Shown here one piece after another: positions 6,514-13,864 of a stretch of DNA of 13,906 bases. The first letter of the stretch is position 1. Each line of letters begins with the position of its first letter. Location of the stretch: assembly GCA_027445725.1 (NCBI GenBank), contig DAIAVG010000019.1, forward strand, positions 1-13,906, read 5' to 3'. The stretch is from Acidithiobacillus sp. Its GTDB lineage: Bacteria; Pseudomonadota; Gammaproteobacteria; Acidithiobacillales; Acidithiobacillaceae. A program made the translations under genes and the position numbers. The notes below the pieces were generated by a model. It made no database searches. It saw nothing but the letters and a program-made list of their open reading frames with translations, and was not told where the DNA came from.

Positions 6514-6673
6514 CGAGAATCGCAAAGCGCAACTGCGGGAAGCACAACAAAGGCTGGCGGACAAGCGCCGGGCGGACGGGCTCATCAAGCTGTCGATCTG
6601 GGTGACCAAGGAGCAGGCCGAACGGATACGCCGCATGCTTGCCGACGACGAGCAAAATCGCTTGCATGATTAG
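6506..6673 (+). CDS. Ribbon-helix-helix-like DNA-binding protein, 55 aa
   Basis: The layout fits a small RHH (Arc/MetJ/CopG-like) protein. A basic helical N-terminus (about 5-22) is followed by the strand GLIKLSIWV (25-33), then the helix KEQAERIRRML (35-45). Such proteins act as dimers that insert the strand into the DNA major groove. No Shine-Dalgarno sequence precedes ATG 6506, and an upstream in-frame stop at 6485 excludes a longer normal start. Translation is therefore leaderless or weak. Matching palindromes lie in the putative promoter and over its stop codon, which supports autorepression and possibly control of the two genes downstream. A relaxosome accessory role is the main alternative. 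Confidence 0.68.
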   Translation: MVTENRKAQLREAQQRLADKRRADGLIKLSIWVTKEQAERIRRMLADDEQNRLHD

Positions 6674-6686
6674 CTCTAATCATGCA
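6663..6686. promoter_or_regulatory. 24-bp inverted repeat over the RHH stop codon, second operator candidate
   Basis: TGCATGATTAG (6663-6673) and CTAATCATGCA (6676-6686) are perfect 11-bp inverse arms with a 2-bp centre. The central 12 bases match the upstream palindrome at 6477-6488 except for one base. No T-tract follows, so it is unlikely to be a terminator. It lies upstream of the 27-aa and lipoprotein genes and probably is a regulatory site for them. Confidence 0.6.
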
Positions 6687-6723
6687 CACTGACCCTGTCG
6701 CTATTCTGACTGGAGATTCAGCC

Positions 6724-6807
6724 ATGCTCACATTGCTCGTCCTCGCCTCTATACCGCTCCTTCCCGCATACGGTCTGCCTCTGTACTTCTGGCTGACCCG
6801 GCCTTGA
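6724..6807 (+). CDS. Very small hydrophobic peptide, 27 aa
   Basis: The open frame encodes MLTLLVLASIPLLPAYGLPL and seven further residues ending in LTRP. It is hydrophobic almost from end to end, as in a single membrane span. TGGAG at 6711-6715 lies nine bases before the ATG. The next gene starts 12 bp after its stop, so it would be cotranscribed with the lipoprotein gene. It may act as a leader peptide or a membrane microprotein. Its short length means that chance cannot be excluded. Confidence 0.4.
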   Translation: MLTLLVLASIPLLPAYGLPLYFWLTRP

Positions 6808-6819
6808 AGGGCTGACCGA

Positions 6820-7158
6820 ATGCGCAAGGCCGTTGCCGTTGCCCTGTTGGCCCTCGCCCTGGGTGGCTGTGCCACATGGCAACGGCCCGGCACACCAAAA
6901 TCCATCATGGAAAAAGATCTGGCCAACTGTGATCGCAAGGCAGCCCGGATTTATCCGCCTGTCATGGTCACTGTGCAAGCATCGCCCGGTTACTGGTCAC
7001 CAGCCACCCAGCAATGCTGGCAACGCAACGGCTACACGTATTGCCAAGAGTACCCGGCCACCTGGACGCCGCCGGCCTATACTGAACAGGACCGCAACGC
7101 CCCTGTCCGTCGGGCGTGGGTCCGCGCCTGCATGCGCTCACTCGGGTTTAGCGAGTAG
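6820..7158 (+). CDS. Small lipoprotein, 112 aa
   Basis: The signal peptide ends in a textbook lipobox, LGGC (14-17), so Cys17 should be lipidated and the protein anchored in the envelope. Four further cysteines (37, 66, 75, 104) could form two disulfides. The middle is rich in Pro, Tyr and Trp. The C-terminus, with CMRSLGF, resembles many small envelope lipoproteins that end in a C-x3-LG(F/Y) pattern. GAAGGG at 6806-6811 precedes ATG 6820. Basic residues at the extreme N-terminus fit the export signal. Possible roles are transfer-channel component, entry exclusion or general envelope protein; none is proven. Confidence 0.8.
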   Translation: MRKAVAVALLALALGGCATWQRPGTPKSIMEKDLANCDRKAARIYPPVMVTVQASPGYWSPATQQCWQRNGYTYCQEYPATWTPPAYTEQDRNAPVRRAWVRACMRSLGFSE

Positions 7159-7355
7159 GTGTGCGCTCCGCTTAATCCACAAACCCCACCGTCTTGTGGA
7201 CGGCTCCTGTCACAGCGACAAGGCCCGCCGGTACACGTTCCGGCTTACCGATCACAACCCAGCCTACCAACCGACTCCTTGACCGACTCTTTGTTGGAGG
7301 TCTCCGCTGTCTGGGCAAGAGCCGTGGATTTTAAGGGGAAAGCCGAGGCTTCTAA
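7159..7355. other. Intergenic junction between ICE backbone and cargo
   Basis: I see no gene here. There is a 7-bp inverted repeat, TCCACAA (7176-7182) and TTGTGGA (7194-7200), without a T-tract, a small GC hairpin at about 7226-7246, and a direct repeat CCGACTC at about 7270-7289. Composition begins to drift toward AT after about 7300. This fits the boundary where the restriction-modification cargo was inserted. Confidence 0.5.
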
Positions 7356-7586
7356 TTACAGGACCTCGTATGAGAACCCCTTGCTGTCAAGAAAACGCAA
7401 GAATGGCTCAGGGACACAAGAGTAAGTTACGCCCTCTATTTTGCCGTTTCTTAACCGTCCGGCAGACTCCGGAGGGTACATATACGATCTACAACCGAGT
7501 GTTGCTTGCCAAGTATCATAAGCTTTACCAAAATCACGTTGGTCCTGCAATTGTACGAGCACAGAAAAACTATTATTTGCGTCCAT
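7356..7586 (-). CDS. Hypothetical protein, 76 aa, reverse strand
   Basis: The frame begins MDANNSFSVLVQLQD and ends in FLRFLDSKGFSYEVL. Amino acid use looks natural for a compact alpha/beta protein, and a purine-rich AGAGGGGGGAG ribosome binding site immediately precedes the start on the minus strand. The longer upstream frame to 7889 is a shadow of mod and is not used. The gene is divergent from mod (about 100 bp between starts) and convergent with the lipoprotein gene. It has no signal or membrane segment and no recognised family. By place it could be a controller or antagonist of the restriction system, but nothing in the sequence says so. Confidence 0.58.
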   Translation of the reverse strand: MDANNSFSVLVQLQDQRDFGKAYDTWQATLGCRSYMYPPESAGRLRNGKIEGVTYSCVPEPFLRFLDSKGFSYEVL

Positions 7587-7686
7587 GCTCCCCCCTCTTG
7601 CCGGATATATGGCTGACTGCCATGCAAGCCCATCCAGTGCTATCCTACCCCGCAGAAGCCGCACAGCAAAGGAACCCTCGCGCCAC

Positions 7687-9297
7687 ATGCCAACACTCAC
7701 CTGGGTAGGGAAGGACAAGGTGGTCAACCACCACCACGAGGTGCCGTTCAGGGTCCTCAACAAGCAGTACACCTTTGAGGCCTCCCCTGGCACCCCTATC
7801 AATAGCACGGACAACCGCATCATCCACGGTGACAACTTGGAGGCGCTGAAGAGCCTGCTGCCCGAGTTCGAGGGCAAGGTGAAGTGCATCTACATTGACC
7901 CGCCCTACAACACCGGCAATGAGGGATGGGTCTACAACGACGCTGTGAACGACCTCAAAATGCAGAAGTGGCTGGGTGAGGTGGTCGGCAAAGAGGGCGA
8001 GGATCTTTCCCGGCACGACAAGTGGCTGTGCATGATGTATCCACGGTTGAAGTTGCTGCATCGGTTACTGGCGGAGGATGGGGCGATATTCATTTCCATT
8101 GATGATAATGAAGTTGCAACGCTTCGGTTGGTAATGGATGAAATATTTGGGGAGAGTAATTTTGCGGCCACTTTTATATGGGAAAAGCGCACCACACGTG
8201 AAAACCGCAAGATATTTTCCTTTAACCATGACTATGTGCTTTGTTACGCGCGACGGCGGGATTCCTTTGAGAAGTCACGAGGTGAGCTTTCACTTGATCA
8301 GAGCGTCATGAATCGTTATAAGAATCCTGACAATGATCACAGGGGGCCTTGGCAGTCAATATCTCTCAATGCGCAAGCGGGACATGGAACATCTGCACAG
8401 TTTTACGCAATTACAACACCAAGTGGCCGCATGTTGGACCCACCGCAAGGGCGTTGCTGGATTGTGACTAAATCGCGTTTTGATGAGTTGATAGCAGATA
8501 ATCGGATTTACTTTGGGCGGAATGGGAATAATGTTCCACGACAGAAAAAGTTCCTCTCTGAAGTTGCTCGCGGACTAACGCCACACACTCTCTGGCAAGC
8601 CACAGAGGTCGGGACGACTGACAGCGCCACAAAATCCGTTCTTGAAATTATGGGAAGCGATGCGACGTTTGAGACACCTAAATCTGTCGATCTGATCCAG
8701 CGTGTCCTGCAAATAGCTACTGATAAGAACTCCATCGTCCTCGATTCTTTCGCCGGATCCGGCACCACTGCCCATGCCGTCCTCAAACTCAATGCCCAGG
8801 ACGGTGGCCACCGCCGCTTCATCCTCGTGGAAACCATGGACTACGCCGAAACCATCACCGCCGAGCGGGTGCGCCGCGTAATGAACGGCTATGGGTCCGG
8901 AAACAAGGCCGTGGAAGGGCTGGGTGGGGGCTTTGATTACTACACCATTGGTGAGCCTCTGTTCACCGCCGAGGATCTATTGAATGAATCTGTGGGTGTT
9001 GACGCCATACGCGGGTACGTGGCCTACACCGAAGGTATCCGATCAAAGGACCAAGTATCACAAAACAACCCGGTATCTCCCTATCTGTTGGGCCGCAATG
9101 CAGACACGGCATGGTTCTTCTACTATGAACCCGACCGGCCAACGGCGCTCGACATGGAGTTTCTGTCCAGCGTCCAGATTGGCGACAAGCCGGAGACCAC
9201 GATCATCTACGCGGATCGTTGCTTGCTATCCAGTGATTTCATGACCCGGAATGGCCTGATCTTCAAGAAGATCCCACGCGATATCAGCAGGTTTTGA
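7687..9297 (+). CDS. mod: Type III restriction-modification methyltransferase (Mod)
   Basis: It methylates adenine N6 in the recognition sequence and also supplies sequence specificity to the Mod-Res complex. The 536-aa protein has the beta-class motif order: catalytic DPPYNTG (71-77) comes before the S-adenosylmethionine-binding DSFAGSGTTAHAV (353-365). The target recognition domain lies between them. After the SAM motif come RFILVE and GFDYYTIGEPLF, usual for type III Mod. ATG 7687 is used because homologous proteins start with MPTLTW-type residues; AAAGGA at 7668-7673 is rather far upstream. Upstream extension to 7585 is unlikely. The recognition region is much more AT-rich than the catalytic ends. 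No simple repeat tract that would suggest phase variation is seen. The stop lies a few bases before the res start. Confidence 0.93.
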   Translation: MPTLTWVGKDKVVNHHHEVPFRVLNKQYTFEASPGTPINSTDNRIIHGDNLEALKSLLPEFEGKVKCIYIDPPYNTGNEGWVYNDAVNDLKMQKWLGEVVGKEGEDLSRHDKWLCMMYPRLKLLHRLLAEDGAIFISIDDNEVATLRLVMDEIFGESNFAATFIWEKRTTRENRKIFSFNHDYVLCYARRRDSFEKSRGELSLDQSVMNRYKNPDNDHRGPWQSISLNAQAGHGTSAQFYAITTPSGRMLDPPQGRCWIVTKSRFDELIADNRIYFGRNGNNVPRQKKFLSEVARGLTPHTLWQATEVGTTDSATKSVLEIMGSDATFETPKSVDLIQRVLQIATDKNSIVLDSFAGSGTTAHAVLKLNAQDGGHRRFILVETMDYAETITAERVRRVMNGYGSGNKAVEGLGGGFDYYTIGEPLFTAEDLLNESVGVDAIRGYVAYTEGIRSKDQVSQNNPVSPYLLGRNADTAWFFYYEPDRPTALDMEFLSSVQIGDKPETTIIYADRCLLSSDFMTRNGLIFKKIPRDISRF

Positions 9298-9299
9298 CC

Positions 9300-11939
9300 A
9301 TGGAATTGAAGCCCTACCAAAGTCAGGTCATCCAGGATTTGCGGCAATACCTGGCGACTCTCGCCAATACCCCACACCTGGCGAACGCATTCCGGGACTA
9401 TTGGGCCGAGCGCGGAGTCACCGGCATGCCCGCGTACAAGAACACTATCCCGGGCGTGCCGCATGTCTGCGCCAAGGTACCCACGGCCGGCGGCAAGACC
9501 TATATCGCGGTGAACGCCCTGCAGCCGATCTTTGACGCTCTGTCATCGGCAAACCCCCAGCGGCCCAAGTTCGTCGTCTGGCTGGTGCCCTCCCTCACCA
9601 TTTTGGAGCAGACCGCCAGAAACCTCAGCAACCCCGATCACCCCTATCACAAGCGTCTGTCCCAACTGTTCAAGGGGCGGGTCGCCATCTACGAGAAGAA
9701 AGACCTGCTAATGGGTGCGGGATTCTCTCCGGATACCGTCGCCGACCAGGTGTCCATCGTGGTGATGAGCTTCGATAGCCTCCGGGCGAGAAACAAGGAA
9801 GATCGCAAGATTTACCAGGAGAACGGCTACCTGGCCTCATTCATGAACGCGCAAAGCGTGGATGCAGGGGATTTGCTCCCTGACCGCGACCCTTCGGCAC
9901 TGATCAACGTGATTCGCTCCCTGAAACCCGTGGTGATTGTGGACGAAAGCCACAACGCCGAGAGCACCCTTTCCGTGGAAATGCTGGTCAACCTGAACCC
10001 GGATTTCATCCTGGACCTGACAGCGACCCCCAGGAACAACAGCAACATCATCAGCTATGTCGATGCCATGGCCCTGAAACGCCACCACATGGTCAAATTG
10101 CCGGTCATTGTCGCCAACCAGAACAGCCGCGCTGAAGTCATTGAGAGCGCCCTGGTCATGCGGAAACAGTTGGAAGCCATCGCCATCAAGGAAGAGACCA
10201 GCAAGGGCGGACGCCATATCCGCCCCATCGTGCTCTTCCAGGCGCAACCCCGGACCCACGACGACAACACCACCTTCGACAAGGTCAAAGAGAAGTTGGT
10301 CGCGCTGGGAATACCCCCAGAGCAGATCCGGATCAAGACAGCCGACCGGGACGAAATAAAGGGCGAGGATCTTCTGAGCCGTTCCTGCCCTGTGCGGTAC
10401 ATCATCACCGTCAACGCCCTCAAGGAAGGCTGGGATTGTCCCTTTGCCTATATCCTGGCGTCACTGGCCGACAAGTCCTCTGCCGTGGACGTGGAGCAGA
10501 TCGTGGGGCGCGTGCTGCGCATGCCATACGTGCAGAAACACGGCCATGATCTACTGAACCTGTCCTATGTGTTCACGGCCAGCAGCAAATTCCAGGAGAC
10601 CTTGCAGACGGTGGTGAACGCCTTGCAGAGGGCCGGGTTTTCCGACAAGGACTATCGTGCGTTGGAGATGACCCAAGGCGGTGCAGGTGAGAACGCGGGC
10701 AACCAGGGGGATCAAACGCCACTGGAACTGACCCACTCACCTGCAGCAACAGAGGCGGATGAATTTGCGGACCTAAACAGCGTGCCCGCCGCCTGGGTGC
10801 AAGCCAGCGACGACTCACTTGCGCCCGCCGACCCGGCTTCCACATTTATCAGCGAGATCAAGGCAAGGGCTATAGAGGAAAACCAGTCGTTCGAGGAGCA
10901 GGCCAAGTCGGTCACGGATAGCAGTGTTCCTGCCGAACTGGCCGACAAGACCAACATGCAGAAAATGAAGGAAGTGTTCAGGGAAGATGCGCTGTCACTC
11001 AGCCTACCCCAATTTTTCATAGAGGTGAAAACCGGGGGATGGTTCGATGAGAACGGGAGATACCAACTATTGGAGCGCGACCAGCTTCTGGCCGGCTTTC
11101 GGCTTGCGCATGCGGACTCCAGCGTGAATTTCGCCAACGTGGACGCCCAGGTGTACAAGGTGGATCTGGAAAAGGTCGGCGAGGGTGACTACGCCCCCAA
11201 GCCGTTCAAGGTGAACCTCAAGGACCGCCGAGAACTGAACCGGCTGATGCTTACCGGAACACGGGAAAGCCAGGTCAAAAACGTCACCGGACGCATGATG
11301 GCCCTGATCGGGAACATGTACCCCATCGCCGACAGCGAGGTCAAAGCCTATATTCACCGGATCGTCAGCGATATGTTGCCCGAGCAACTGCACGACTGTA
11401 TGGAACGGGACTATGCTTATGCGGCCAAGATCAAGAAGAAGATAGCCGACTTGGCGGACGGACACGCCCAACAAGCATTTATCGATGCGCTGGACGTGGG
11501 CAAAATCAGCATCATGGACCATTTCCGCTTTCCGGAGACCATCACCCCGCCGGCCAACGCCCCGGACATTCCCAAGAGCCTTTATCGTCGGGAGGGAAAG
11601 ATCGGAACCTTCGAGGCCCGCGTGATCAGTGAGATGGCTGGCGTCGATTCCGTAGTATGGTGGCATCGGAACCTGTCCAAAGGTAAGGGGTTCCGCATCA
11701 ATGGATTCCTGAATCACTACCCGGATTTCATACTCAGGACCGAGCGCGGCAAGATCATTGTGGTGGAGACCAAAGGCGACGACCGGGACAACTCCGACTC
11801 CGAGAAGAAGCTGCTACTGGGCAAGAAGTGGGAGGCCAAGGCGGGCGATGGATACCGATACATGATGGTGTTCGAGAATAACCCCATAGAGGGTGCGGAG
11901 CGGTTGGATATGGCGTTGGGGAAGATTGGGAGGCTGTAG
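9300..11939 (+). CDS. res: Type III restriction enzyme subunit (Res), SF2 helicase-nuclease
   Basis: With Mod it cuts unmodified DNA after ATP-dependent communication between two recognition sites. The 879-aa protein has superfamily 2 motifs in order: Walker A PTAGGKT (61-67), DESH box (215-218), LTATP (240-244), and motif VI QIVGRVLRM (400-408). Near the C-terminus is the PD-(D/E)XK nuclease core, with PDF (808-810) and ETK (823-825). Length and order are normal for the family and no frame break is seen, so the system appears intact. ATG 9300 is preferred, two bases after the mod stop; a TTG at 9294 that overlaps mod is the alternative. Mod and Res are therefore translationally coupled. Confidence 0.93.
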   Translation: MELKPYQSQVIQDLRQYLATLANTPHLANAFRDYWAERGVTGMPAYKNTIPGVPHVCAKVPTAGGKTYIAVNALQPIFDALSSANPQRPKFVVWLVPSLTILEQTARNLSNPDHPYHKRLSQLFKGRVAIYEKKDLLMGAGFSPDTVADQVSIVVMSFDSLRARNKEDRKIYQENGYLASFMNAQSVDAGDLLPDRDPSALINVIRSLKPVVIVDESHNAESTLSVEMLVNLNPDFILDLTATPRNNSNIISYVDAMALKRHHMVKLPVIVANQNSRAEVIESALVMRKQLEAIAIKEETSKGGRHIRPIVLFQAQPRTHDDNTTFDKVKEKLVALGIPPEQIRIKTADRDEIKGEDLLSRSCPVRYIITVNALKEGWDCPFAYILASLADKSSAVDVEQIVGRVLRMPYVQKHGHDLLNLSYVFTASSKFQETLQTVVNALQRAGFSDKDYRALEMTQGGAGENAGNQGDQTPLELTHSPAATEADEFADLNSVPAAWVQASDDSLAPADPASTFISEIKARAIEENQSFEEQAKSVTDSSVPAELADKTNMQKMKEVFREDALSLSLPQFFIEVKTGGWFDENGRYQLLERDQLLAGFRLAHADSSVNFANVDAQVYKVDLEKVGEGDYAPKPFKVNLKDRRELNRLMLTGTRESQVKNVTGRMMALIGNMYPIADSEVKAYIHRIVSDMLPEQLHDCMERDYAYAAKIKKKIADLADGHAQQAFIDALDVGKISIMDHFRFPETITPPANAPDIPKSLYRREGKIGTFEARVISEMAGVDSVVWWHRNLSKGKGFRINGFLNHYPDFILRTERGKIIVVETKGDDRDNSDSEKKLLLGKKWEAKAGDGYRYMMVFENNPIEGAERLDMALGKIGRL

Positions 11940-11945
11940 CCATAT

Positions 11946-12389
11946 ATGCCGCTTTTTGAATTAAGGACGCCAAAGGATATGCTTGAAAAAGCACGCAGAG
12001 AGCATCTTAGATTATCTACGCAGCTTAATATTGATAATCTGTTTAATTTTTTTGTAACCGCATATCACATTCAAGATTACATAAAAACTTCCAAGGCGAT
12101 GACCGATGTGGCAGATCTAAATTCCTTACTGGAAACGCCCGATATGAGAGCCTGTCGCGCCATTTGCAATCAAGGGAAGCATCTTGAGCTTGAGTCCAAG
12201 CGGGGGCAAACCAATCCAAGGTCGCATATTTGGCATGGGTGCTTCGGCGGAGCCCCTTTCAATAGGATGCCATTCAACAGCGGCCCCGAATGGGTCGTTT
12301 TTGTAGATAATAGAGAAATTGACGTCAGGAGACTGGCTGACAGAGTCTTGACGATGTGGGAGGACTTTTTTTATAATCACGGATTATGA
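11946..12389 (+). CDS. AT-rich hypothetical protein after res, possibly HEPN-like
   Basis: The 147-aa protein starts six bases after the res stop, with GGGAGG at 11928-11933 inside the end of res. The N-terminal half is helical with NLFNFFVTAYHIQDYI (30-45). Then comes RACRAICNQGKHLEL (68-82), a pattern I associate with small helical, HEPN-like proteins found near mobile elements. The RNase motif of classical HEPN proteins (R-x4-6-H) is not matched exactly, since Arg71 and His79 are seven residues apart. Base composition is strikingly AT-rich at its 5' end (17 G+C of 60 at 12001-12060), unlike res, so it has a different origin. Its position makes it a candidate accessory gene of the restriction locus. 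It converges on the zinc-ribbon gene. Confidence 0.72.
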   Translation: MPLFELRTPKDMLEKARREHLRLSTQLNIDNLFNFFVTAYHIQDYIKTSKAMTDVADLNSLLETPDMRACRAICNQGKHLELESKRGQTNPRSHIWHGCFGGAPFNRMPFNSGPEWVVFVDNREIDVRRLADRVLTMWEDFFYNHGL

Positions 12390-12468
12390 GGGGTTGTTGT
12401 CCTTATTTTGATAATGCGAACGTAGTTGGCTTCGCGTAATGCGGAGGCGCGCAGCTTGGATGTAATAT

Positions 12469-12750
12469 TCAATCTGGATGTTTCGTTTCAACTTTATGAC
12501 CGCACTTATCGCAAGCCCAAGTATCCAGGCTTTTCCCCGACCAAGCCAAATTCGGCATCGGTCTGTTAGATACCACATGGAACGCCGGAGCACGGCACTT
12601 TGGGCATACCTCCCCGGTCGCTGGCGCGAGCTTGGCTTCCAGATCTGTAATGCGTTTTTCTAATGCGTCAAGTCGATCAGGAGATTCCTTTACTCTCTTC
12701 CAGAGTGGCCAGTGGTCCAATAAATCTAGTAAATCCTTTACTGATAGCAT
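12469..12750 (-). CDS. Coiled-coil zinc-ribbon protein, 93 aa
   Basis: The N-terminal part (1-42) is helical with a heptad-like RLDALEKRITDLEAKL stretch, a probable short coiled coil for oligomerisation. The C-terminal part has CPKC (Cys49, Cys52) and CDKC (Cys80, Cys83), a four-cysteine zinc ribbon. The start lies only six bases after the integrase stop on the same strand, with GGGGTGA as its ribosome binding site inside the end of the integrase gene. It is therefore cotranscribed and coupled with the integrase. Proteins of this design are often seen near integrases and phage genes, and a DNA-binding or directionality role is possible but unproven. Confidence 0.78.
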   Translation of the reverse strand: MLSVKDLLDLLDHWPLWKRVKESPDRLDALEKRITDLEAKLAPATGEVCPKCRAPAFHVVSNRPMPNLAWSGKSLDTWACDKCGHKVETKHPD

Positions 12751-12756
12751 AATCGT

Positions 12757-13758
12757 TCACCCCATCCTCTTCGCCAGATCCTCCGCCCTCAAGTGAGTGT
12801 ACCGCTTCAGCATCTGCAATGTCTTGTGGCCAGTTATGGCCGACACTTCCATGGGGTTGAAGCCCTTCTCGAACAAGCGGGACGTGGCTTCGTGGCGGAG
12901 GTCGTGGAAGGTCAAACCGTCGATTCCCGCATGGGCCAGCGCACGGCGCCAGGACGCCCGCATACCATCTTGGGTATAGCTCCACACTCGCCCATCCATC
13001 CGGCGGGGCAGGTTGGTAAGGACACGTTCCGCAGCCGTTGAAAGGGGCACGTCACGCGCAAGGCCATTCTTTGTGTCTGGCAGCCGGACAATCCGCCGCT
13101 TGAGATCGATCATCGCCCTAGTCATGCCGATGATCTCACCCTGGCGCATGGCCGTCTCGATGGCAAAGCGCACGATGGCCGCAAGTTCAGGCTTGACCGA
13201 CTCGCAAGCGGCCAGCAGGCGGGCTTCCTCGCCATCCACCAGGCGCCTTTCACGCCCCTGGGGCAGCTTCGGTTTGCGGACCAGATCGACGGGATTGGTC
13301 AGCGAGGCCATGCGCCACTCTTTCCTGGCGACTTCAAACAAGTGGGAGAGCAGTGCAAGATGCAGCCGGATGGTATTGGGCGACTTCCCCTCGGCTTCCA
13401 TCTCTTTGATGGATGCGGCCACATCCTGCCCGTCGATGGCCGCCATGAAGCGGCAGCCAATGGGGCGGCCTTGCCACTGACGAAGGAAGCCGAGTTCCCG
13501 GCGGCCGTCCCCCTTCTTGGTTGGGATAATCTCTTGAGAGTAGCGATCCAGGCATTCCTTGAGCGTGCTGCGTTCGGCGGCGGAGGTGTCCCGCCAGACG
13601 CCCCGGTCCATCTCCGACTCAACGCCCCGCGCCCATGCCTCTGCGTCGCGCTTCGCCCGGAATGTCCTTGTCTGAGATGGATGGCCCTTTCGACGAACGA
13701 TGGCCTGCCACCCAATCGTGATGCCGTCCTGATCTTCCCGTGAATTGATCGTTGCCAT
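12757..13758 (-). CDS. int: Tyrosine recombinase (integrase) of the element
   Basis: It catalyses site-specific insertion and excision of the island at the tRNA-Thr gene. The 333-aa protein has an N-terminal arm-binding/core-binding part (to about 165) and a C-terminal catalytic domain. The visible catalytic residues are Arg205 (TAMRQGE), Lys230 (TKNGLAR), His285 and Arg288 (HDLRHEA), His311 (TGHKTL) and the nucleophile Tyr320 (RYTHL). All are present, so it should be active. The start at 13758 is chosen over 13818 because AGGAGA lies just upstream on the minus strand. The gene reads away from the tRNA and is the first gene of the element, the usual ICE or island arrangement. Confidence 0.95.
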   Translation of the reverse strand: MATINSREDQDGITIGWQAIVRRKGHPSQTRTFRAKRDAEAWARGVESEMDRGVWRDTSAAERSTLKECLDRYSQEIIPTKKGDGRRELGFLRQWQGRPIGCRFMAAIDGQDVAASIKEMEAEGKSPNTIRLHLALLSHLFEVARKEWRMASLTNPVDLVRKPKLPQGRERRLVDGEEARLLAACESVKPELAAIVRFAIETAMRQGEIIGMTRAMIDLKRRIVRLPDTKNGLARDVPLSTAAERVLTNLPRRMDGRVWSYTQDGMRASWRRALAHAGIDGLTFHDLRHEATSRLFEKGFNPMEVSAITGHKTLQMLKRYTHLRAEDLAKRMG

Positions 13759-13821
13759 GCCGTTCTCCTGACCCTGCGACAAGACCAGTGCAGCATAAAT
13801 GCAGCGAAAACTCAACATGGC

Positions 13822-13856
13822 AAAGAAAAAGGGCTTAGACCGAAGCCTAAGCCCTT
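13822..13856 (-). terminator. Terminator of the tRNA-Thr transcript
   Basis: On the minus strand AAGGGCTTAG and CTAAGCCCTT (plus-strand arms 13829-13838 and 13847-13856) form a perfect 10-bp stem with an 8-nt loop, followed by a T-rich tail with one interruption (13822-13830). It lies a few bases after the tRNA CCA end and separates the tRNA from the integrase gene. Confidence 0.85.
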
Positions 13857-13864
13857 GTTCTAAT

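Noticed and set aside
6663..6686. Terminator for the RHH gene
   Set aside because: The stem is long and perfect but AT-rich, has only a 2-nt centre and no T-tract. The matching upstream palindrome argues for an operator.
7159..7425. Plus-strand frame of 88 codons after the lipoprotein gene
   Set aside because: It has an unnatural proline- and serine-rich composition, no ribosome binding site, and it overlaps the better-supported reverse-strand 76-aa gene.
7585..7686. N-terminal extension of Mod to an earlier start
   Set aside because: The extra residues do not look like the conserved Mod N-terminus, and the region overlaps the start of the divergent 76-aa gene.
11067..11717. 216-codon minus-strand frame opposite res
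   Set aside because: It is antisense to the well-supported Res coding sequence, with no start signal; a shadow of codon bias.
12416..12435. Terminator or integron attC site between the convergent genes
   Set aside because: Only a 5-bp stem (GCGAA/TTCGC) with a 10-nt loop and no T-tract; the bases around it do not fit the attC core consensus.
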